DNA from: Ianthella basta
Lineage: Eukaryota > Porifera > Demospongiae > Verongiida > Ianthellidae
DNA: 64,000 nt
Assembly (NCBI GenBank): GCA_964019415.1
Contig: OZ025869.1
Span: 9,725,714 to 9,789,713, forward strand
Reading direction: 5' to 3'
The notes beneath the pieces were generated by a model. The model did no database searches. It was not told the DNA's origin and saw nothing but the letters and a program-made list of their open reading frames with translations. Of the stretch, positions 12,901-21,900 are shown piece by piece; positions within the stretch are counted from its first letter, which is position 1; every line of letters begins with the position of its first letter. A program made the translations under genes and the position numbers.

Positions 12901-15900
12901 TGCAGTATTACATCATAGGTTGTCATGTCACCAGCGACTTTATTGAAACTGAAATTTGTGCATGCTTGCTAAGTAATATGTTATGTCATTGTTTCAGTTA
13001 TCCAGTGGAGGTGAAGAGATGATGAATATGAGTGACAAGGTGAATTGATAATGGCATGCTTAAATCAGACACATTCACACACTCACCATGCACCACTCCT
13101 TACATTAGTTTTGGAATGCTCGAAAATATGTGACATTAACCCTTCATGCGCTAATGACGCCTATAGTGATCATGAGTTATTTTACGCATAAGCGCCAATG
13201 ACCACATTAGACGTCATGATAAACAGCACGCTTTTTGAGCAGTTTTCTCAGCGAAGGAAGCCCCGAGTGAAACCTTGCTTACAGAGAGCCTTGTTTTGGT
13301 ACCTTCACCTTGTCTTCCGGTCGTGCACGTGGCACACAAGCCTCGATTGAAGTTCAGACAAATTCGCGCCTGTCTTCTTTGACGGAAGGTGAGTAGCGCA
13401 CTAATAGTAGTCAATAACTATATAAGTGCTCCAAAATCATTCTAGACCATTGTTCCACACTGGGAACATTTCTTCAGCGGTACGAGCAAGGGAGCACCTC
13501 AGAAGGTGCCAACATGCGTGCCTCAGATTCTCATGTGAGCATCCATTTCAATTCGGCTCCAGGGTGCACCGCATGCATTTTAGATGCCTTCATTTGTGTA
13601 AAATTTATTTATAGCATAGCAATAATAAAATAAGATGACTTTGAAAAGTGCCTAAGCATGTATGTATACTGAGGGCCTAAACTGAACTAAGGGTCAGCCC
13701 TTGTTCCCCAGAACCACAGCGGCATTGCCTGCCTGCAAGGCCACGGAGACCTGCTGCACAATGAATTTGGTTTTGCACTACTACCATTGTTCCGTGACAT
13801 GTAACTATTTCCCGAAATTTTGGAAAAATCTGAAAAATTTACTGCAACCATTCTGTGAAACACTGTACAGTCGTTTCAGGGATTATTGTCATGATGGCCA
13901 TTAATATAATAATGGCGACCCGGCATCAGCAAAGTAAATGTGAATATAGTGATAATCTGCAATCCACAAACGTTTAGTCTTGCAAAAATTTATCCCACAA
14001 CAGTAGTTGACAGCCACCAGTCTGAAACGTCACCAAGTTGTACTGTGCAAAAATTATTATTATTTTGTGTCTTGTGTCACTGCTGTATCATCCTATAGCT
14101 GCGTATTTGCTAGCAGTAATTTAATCTTGTTAACCACCCATATACACTGGTATCCTTTGTTCCCCTTATGTGTTGCTACGTTCGTGAAGGTGCCTAAGTC
14201 AGTTGGAAGGACTGATGATGAGTTCCAGAGGTACCGTTCCCGCTCCTTAAATGCCTCCATTGAGGAAGTCAAGCTAGCTGAGCTGTTTACTGTAAGTGGT
14301 TACCTCTTCACATTCACTATCCAGTGCGCTCATGGACATGTTGCAGATAGTCTGTGTGAGCTAGGATGGAAAGTCCAGTGTAGTACTTGGACTTTTTACA
14401 ACCAAATGAAGAAGGCCGACGGATGTACTATACATGGCTGTCTTCTGACATTTTCTAGTGTGTAACAGTATCTGATAATATTAGTCACAATGCAAGTTAG
14501 CATTTTCAGACCTCTAATCGTCAGCTATTATCCATCATGCCATGACTCCTTCAAGCAGAGTGCTTGTTTGTTCATTTACCAGTGAAGGTGGCTGGAAGCT
14601 ACCAAAATGTAATCATCGTAAAGTTTGTTTGAGTGCTACGCCGTAACTTACTGTTCAGATCAAGCCTCTGAATATGTGCATGCAGGATAAAGCTGTTGTG
14701 ACAGAGTAGGTCACAACTGTGGTATACAACTTTCCTGTTTTCTTTGCAGCCCGATGAGTCCATGTGCTACGAGGGACTGGTTCAGTACATTGTGGAAAAG
14801 CACATTGTACTCACTGCTGAATTCATGGTTAGATGTTCGTACTATTGCAGTGGCTTTGTTTCTGAAGTGCTGTTGTTCCTAGTCCATTATTTTCATAGAG
14901 TGCTTTTCTCTGTGTTGTGTGTGTGAGTGTGCATGTGTGCGTGGGTATTGGGGGTTGAACGAATATCTTATTTCAAGGTTGACTGTTTGTTGTTTGCAAC
15001 AAACAAATATTTGTTCCATCGTAAAAAGTAACCAAGAATGGTGGTCGGCCGAGTGGTGAACGCCGGAAGTGGGAGGAGAAATCCAGAGGAAGAGCAGAAT
15101 GGTACACTTGTCCGGAAGAAAGCACTTTCCTGTCTGTAAAGGCCTGAGTGGCTAAAGAAGTCATTCATCATATAGCTTGGTACACACTAGCCAAAGTTAG
15201 CAATTGTTTCAAACGTTTCGGTGACTGTACTGGGGCATACGACATCCCTACAAACATTGGGCATCTGGTGCCCCAGTGAAGTTCTGCAACCAGGAGGCTA
15301 CAGGCCAACCTAACAGGCCAACCTAGGGGCACCAGATGCCCAATGTTTGCAGGGGATGTCGTATTCCCCAGTGAAGTTCATTGGGGCACTAGATGCCCAA
15401 TGTTTGCAGGGGATGCTGCATTCCCCAGTGAAGTTCACTGGGGCACCAGACGCCCAAGGTTTGCAGGGGATGCCGTATGCCCCAGTGAACTTCACTGGGG
15501 AATACGACATCCCTACAAACATTGGGCGTCTGGTGCCCCAGTGAACTTCACTGGGGAATACGGCATCCCCTGCAAACATTGGGCATCTGGTGCCCCAGTG
15601 AACTTCACTGGGGCACCAGATGCCCAATGTTTGTAGGGACATCGTATTCCCCAGTGAAGTCACTGAAACGTCTGAAACAATTGTTAACTTTGGCTAGTGT
15701 GTACCACTTTCCAGTCGTCTCTCTGTAAACTGTGAGCGTTATACAGCGTTTGTTCCATACATATTGACTGATTCGTCAAAAGAAACGAGGATTTTGGTCA
15801 TCAGAAGCCATTTTTATGACGTCATAAGCCCACATGAATATTCAAACAAATATAATAGTTCGTCGAATATTTGGCTACAGAACGAATATTCGACAATTCG

Positions 15901-18900
15901 GTTATTTGTTTGACCCCTAGTATGTATTGGGGGATGGGTGTGTATGCATAAATACGTGCATGTGCGGCATGTTCTTTACTGCGCACTTGTGTATTTCTCA
16001 CAAGTGCATTATGCTTATGTAGTGCAGTGTCTGAGGGAAGCGGATAGCTCTAGCTGATGACAATTTTGTAACTGTAATTTGATGCACTTCTACTTACTTG
16101 TACATAGGCTGGAGAGGATGTGTTATTGGCTGCAGCTGAGGCTAGTGGCTATAATGAAGTGGCTGACTTCATGAGACAGTACAAGAGCAACGTGAGTTGC
16201 CAACCATATATTGTATTAGTGGCTGGCATGTGGCTTATAGCAGTCTATGTTGTCAACCATGCATGTGGTCTCATTCAGTAGCAGTGCCTGTTCACAGAGG
16301 TGGGACTTTCTGTTTCTATCCTTTGTAGATGATCCAACCTGCTGAGTTTTCACTCAGGATTAATAACACTTCCCCACCAGCCATGAGTGTGTACTGCAAA
16401 CACGTGGATCTGGTGAGTACACAGACACACACAGCACAAGTGTAAGTTGTATGATGTATGTTGCTAACCCGTGGTAGGGAAATTAGTTCTTGTGCATCGA
16501 ATGCAATGTGCAGAAAGAACAGTAATGTTGTTGTAGCCAATCGATCGGACTTCACTTCATGCAAGAAGTCAATTAATCATCACTGTGCCCCAGACCAGCT
16601 GTTACCATGGCACACAAGCTCAGACAGGTGATGCTGAAAAGACCTGGTCATCATCGGAGAGGATGGTGATTATAATACTCAGATGGCTCATGCAGTGCTA
16701 GCCAAATGATAGGCGATTAAAGACCTGCTTTACGTTTACTCAATTAATCTTTCCCTTGATCTTATATTTAAGCCGTTCCACTACTATTTCATATCTATTT
16801 CAAGCCATACCGTATGTTGCAAAGTTTTCTTGATCAATAATGTTTGCGATTTTCATGAATGGAGCACAGTCAAGAATATTTCTGTTGCAAACATTTAATA
16901 ATAGATACTGTATAATAATAATATACTATGACGTCACAAGATGGTGGATTAGTGAACATTGACGGAAGCACTTGTTTACTCTATATAAGAAGCTACTGCT
17001 GTCAATATTGACCATAGAAATCTTTAGTTGTGAATGTAATATAGTCTCCTTTGTGAAATTTTGTTTGTGAAAATTTCTGCCCCTCCATTTGAAAGTAATT
17101 TGTGAAATTTTTTGGTCTCAAAAATTTTGCAACATACGGTGTCTTGTCAAACCATGTGCTAGGAAGTGCACCACATTGCAGTGTGTTATTTCACATGAGT
17201 TCTCTTATGAGTATTGGTGAGACTGCAAGCTAACCTACAGCGATGTGCACTTGGTCAAATCAATTTCCTAACTATCTACACCGCACTTTTCCAGCGCAAA
17301 GGCTTGCATTGAAGGAGCGTTAGTGTGCTAGGCTAATAATGGCTTCAGTTTGGTAAGCAGGGAAAAGGAGTTCTGACAGCAGCTAAGACTGACACGGTGT
17401 ACGTATACCGTATTGTCCCTAATTTTTTGGCTCCCTAATTATTTGGCACCCACCCCAATGTGGTCGGATCACACTCAAATTTTTGACGACAAATGGCTGC
17501 CCCTTATTGTTTGTTTCGGACACTAATAAGTCGTCATGTGCTGCGGAGTCTAATGAATTGTTGCGCTCACCTAATTCACGTTCGAAGTAGACTGGTGTAT
17601 CAACTGCTCCATGTAAGCATGATACCCACGAACAGCTGCCTCGTCTGTAAATGAGAATTCGGCCATTTTGTTTTCTATTAGCTATTCCGTCGTGTACTCT
17701 AATTAGTCATCATAATTTTCTAATGTTTCCTCGTGCTTCCAGTCACAACCCATATATTCCTAAGTGCCGACTTGGATCTGTGTTTTATGCTGCCAAAAAA
17801 TTAGGGACAATATGGTAGGTAGTACTGGAGTGTGTCTGTCACTGGTATGGTGAGGTGCTGTGTGCCTTGGAGGGCTGCACTTTCTATCATCTGTATAGGT
17901 AGCCCGGCTCTACCAGTGCAGCTGTATCTCATTAGGCGAGCTGAACATCAGTAGATGTACACCAATGAACAAGACAGAATGTGCATTGTTGCAATGCACT
18001 TTTGTTAGGTTGATCTATGAACAATGCATTCAGCACAGTGCTGTCACATGTGAGTGTTGTTATCTGTTATTATCCATGCTTCGTTGTGTCTACTTGTAGG
18101 TGCATCTGCAGCAATGTGCCAGATCAATGGACAACAGAATTGCTCTGCAATACTTCCTAGAGGTACGTATATGATTTTATCACATGACGAACTTACACAT
18201 CAGAGCACTACTGAGCAAGAAAAAACTTGTATTGCAATGGGGGGTGGGGGGGGGGGGGGGGGGCTGCAACCTGTAATGCCACACCCCTAGCACCTCGCTA
18301 TCACCTAATATGTGTCAAGAAACCACGGTAGGGTAAGCAAAGAGCAAAGAGTTCCATGCAAATCTATTACTCATTTAGCTACAAGTAGTGAGCTACTTGC
18401 TCGAGAAAGAAGAGTGTGCTCACGTTCAAGCATTCCCCAAGTTTGACTTAGCATCTGTTGCTTACCTTCTGTTTCAATTGTTGGTACTGGTTTAGCTGAA
18501 TTTTCCAAGCATGCACAATCCAGCTGAAGGCGAAACAATGCTCCTATGCCTTCATAATGTCTGGTTACTCACTACCTACTACGGCACAGGTCTTTACTCT
18601 TCCTGAATGTTCCTATTCAGCCTTCAAAGGTGTAGAAGAAGCCAGCCTTATCATTGAATAGCACTCAAAAATAATACTGAGGCAGTAAGGACAGGATACA
18701 AGGCAACTTTAACCCTGCTGTAGGACAGGATTACCACCAGGTCCAACATCGATCCTCAGCGAGGCACATTAAATTCAGGGTGATTAGTTTATGATAAACC
18801 AGTTACTAAGTACATGCCTTTGATAGTGTATGGCACATTTGCTGCACTTGCCTTTGAGTCTCATGCAGTAGTACCATACCCCATCTAAGGCATGTAGTAA

Positions 18901-21900
18901 CTTATATGTATTTATTTCTAGTTGCTTTCATTATAATGTTGTCAAGCATACTCAGTGCTTCCAACTATTATAATGTATACAGTGGAACCTGTCTAAGATG
19001 GTCACTGTGTAGGGTAGCCACCTGTCTAAAACAGCCAGTGAGCCTCACTGGCCTCAAATGTACTAACATAGCACTACAATGTTGCAGTCTACATCTGTAG
19101 TGCAGCCACCTGTCTATAAAGGTCTGTTATAAATGGCCTACAGGTGGCTGGCTATCTTAGACATGTTCCACTGTATGATGATACTGTGTCTATACTATAA
19201 TTGTCAACTCTTTGTCTTCTCTCTTATTAGATGCAGAGACGCAGAGACTTGGGTAAGCTTATTTGCATATGTCATCCAATGGCACTTTGTAAACTGTACA
19301 ATATTGTTGAGGCTCATTGCTATGTTGAATTGATTCTTTTGTTTTGTGGGTGCCTTCAGAATAGCCCCTGGCCAGTGGCTTTCCCACTTGAAATAAGTTA
19401 ACCTAGCCTAACCTAACCTAACCTAACCTAACCTAATCTGCTATATCATTGCTCACATTCTCTTCACCTATACATAGTTGTAGTGTACTGTTTCCATAGA
19501 GTACTTGTTAACAGAGGCTTTCCGTAATGTTGGTTGACTCTCGTTGTCTGTACTCAGTCAGCTTATCTAAACACTGTCCCCTTAACCATTGGTGAATTGC
19601 AATGCATTATTGCTTCCTGCATGCAGGTCACCCAACAGGATTTGGTCTACAGATGACCCGCTATGCCTCAGCATTCAACCCTGGCTTCAGCTCTCAAGAT
19701 TTTGAAGGACCAGGACATGGCTTTGGTATTCATACTACGAACATTAGTAGTGGGCTTCATGGAGGTCAGGCGTTTCCTATGGGTGTCAGCAATGTCGGCT
19801 TCCGCAACCGTCTGAGCGCCCCACACTCTTCGCCCGCAGTACAGACCAAGCCAAAGGGTAAGGCTCTGGGAATGTCCGCTTCCAAGACAAAAGATGGGTG
19901 GACTGAAAGTGCAGTTTCATCACAGACAGGACCAAAGCCTGCAAATGCACCTGTTCCTACTATGTCTGTGAAGAGAGAATCAGAGCGCAGTAACGAAGTT
20001 TCCTTAGAATCATCGCCCCCAGTTAATTCTACTGCACCCAGTCATTCTCAGCCATTTCCAACGCAATCAGCATCATATGACTCTGATGCAACAGTAGTGC
20101 AGATGGCTTCCAAAGGTGAGCCAGATTTGGCAGAAACTCCTAAGAGAACAGTAAAGCCTCCAATTCATGGGGCCTCAAATAATTCCGAAATAGCATCTCA
20201 TTCAACTGGACGGAAGAGTGCTAGAAAACGGTGTGCACTTCGTGCGGTATCCCCCACTTCAGAAGAAGATGCAAATTCTACTGCAAAACATCCTCCCAAG
20301 GGTAGGAAATTGAGAGATGACATCAAAAGTAATGATAGTGACATTCCAGGTAAATGTGTGGTAGGAGGGACATATGTGGGCATGGCTGAGGGTCTTATTT
20401 GATCCATATTATTGGCAACTAATAGTGTCTGCTGCATAGTTATATGGGGACCTGGGTTAGTTTGATTCTCAGCACTTTGTTACAGGTGATGGATGATTTA
20501 GAAGTGTGTAGCAGTAGGCAAGGCGTTGTACATTGATGATTTTCAGTACATATTATGGCTGCATAAGTAGTTGGCACAGTTCATTAATTGGGGTGTAGTA
20601 TGTGACACAGTGTTATGCCTTTGAAAGAGACTGTTACCATCAGTTTAAATATAGTTGAGTAGCAATTGTGAATTTGTTTTGTTTGTTCGTGAACTCCAAA
20701 GTGCTGGATTAAACGCCATCTAACATTCAGGAATTATGAGAAGCAGTCCTGAAAGTGTTCTCCACATATCAAAATCAGCTGTCTTTCTATTCCTTGGACC
20801 TATCCTTCAAATTTCATTTGTTCCCTTTAGATTCAACCACCATTTTTATTGTTGTTTTCATTTCTGATAGTTGGCAAGTTAGATTCATGCATAAACTATG
20901 ATTCATCAGTGTCCAACAATCAAAAATGACGCTATGTATCACCACCCCTTGCTACAGCATTCAGCATCGACTCACTAGGGTGCCATTCGGCAAAGCATGC
21001 TAGTCCTGTGTAGTTAACTCCATTCCTACTTACGTACTGACGTTACTGCTCAGTATACAGTAGGCCTTGACTACTGCATGCTGAGCAGGCAAGAACAAGC
21101 TACAGCATAACAGTGAGATTGAGCTGGTGGAATGCCAGTTTCTTTTTGAACCAGCCCTCACTTTTACTATCCCTATCTTGTGTTTCTATATGCAAACATT
21201 TGAATTATTGTACTGTACTGAACCAAACGTTCTGATCTGTACCAACCTGTACTGTACCAGCATAGTGTATGTGCTACATAAAGCAAGACTTAGATTGTGG
21301 TCACACTACGATTAAGTTGACGATGAAGATTATGTTAACCACCATGATGGCATAGATGTTTTACAACCCGTTTGGTCACGTTCATGTGCTGTTTAGGTAG
21401 TTGACGTGGTCTCATTGTCTGAGTTCCTATTCAGTCAGTTTGTTCTGACTCATTCCACTCCACTGAGGATGCTGAGCCGAGATTTAGACATTGTCTTCCT
21501 GTCTGTATTCAGCACTGGCGTACAGAATATGTGCCACCCTGCTCCTGCTGATGTCACCTGTTTCTGCCTCTGGGCCTGTTCTTTCTGCTGTAATTACTGC
21601 CTTCCATTAATATAGCATATCTCAAGACACTTGATGAGATTCCATGTCATTGTTCGTGACACCGTCATAGTCACAGGGGCTATTCTGACGTTGCCAACAG
21701 TGTCATACCAGCGCTTATGTCAGCATAGCTGTAGTGTGTGACTGACAAATCTAACGTTATCGCATTCGCCATCGTCAGTTTTATCGTAGTGCATCTGCAT
21801 GTCACTAGGCATGAACAGTAAAGTGAATTGGAAAAGTAAGGCTCATGCATGACAACACCTGCTACAATGCAGGCTGGTTGTAAGTTTGTGCATGAGCTCA

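Noticed and set aside
15310..15728. Open frames with repeated GAPVNFTGEYGIP-like units, resembling a repeat protein
   Set aside because: Both strands give similar frames because the DNA consists of palindromic subrepeats inside a foldback transposon.
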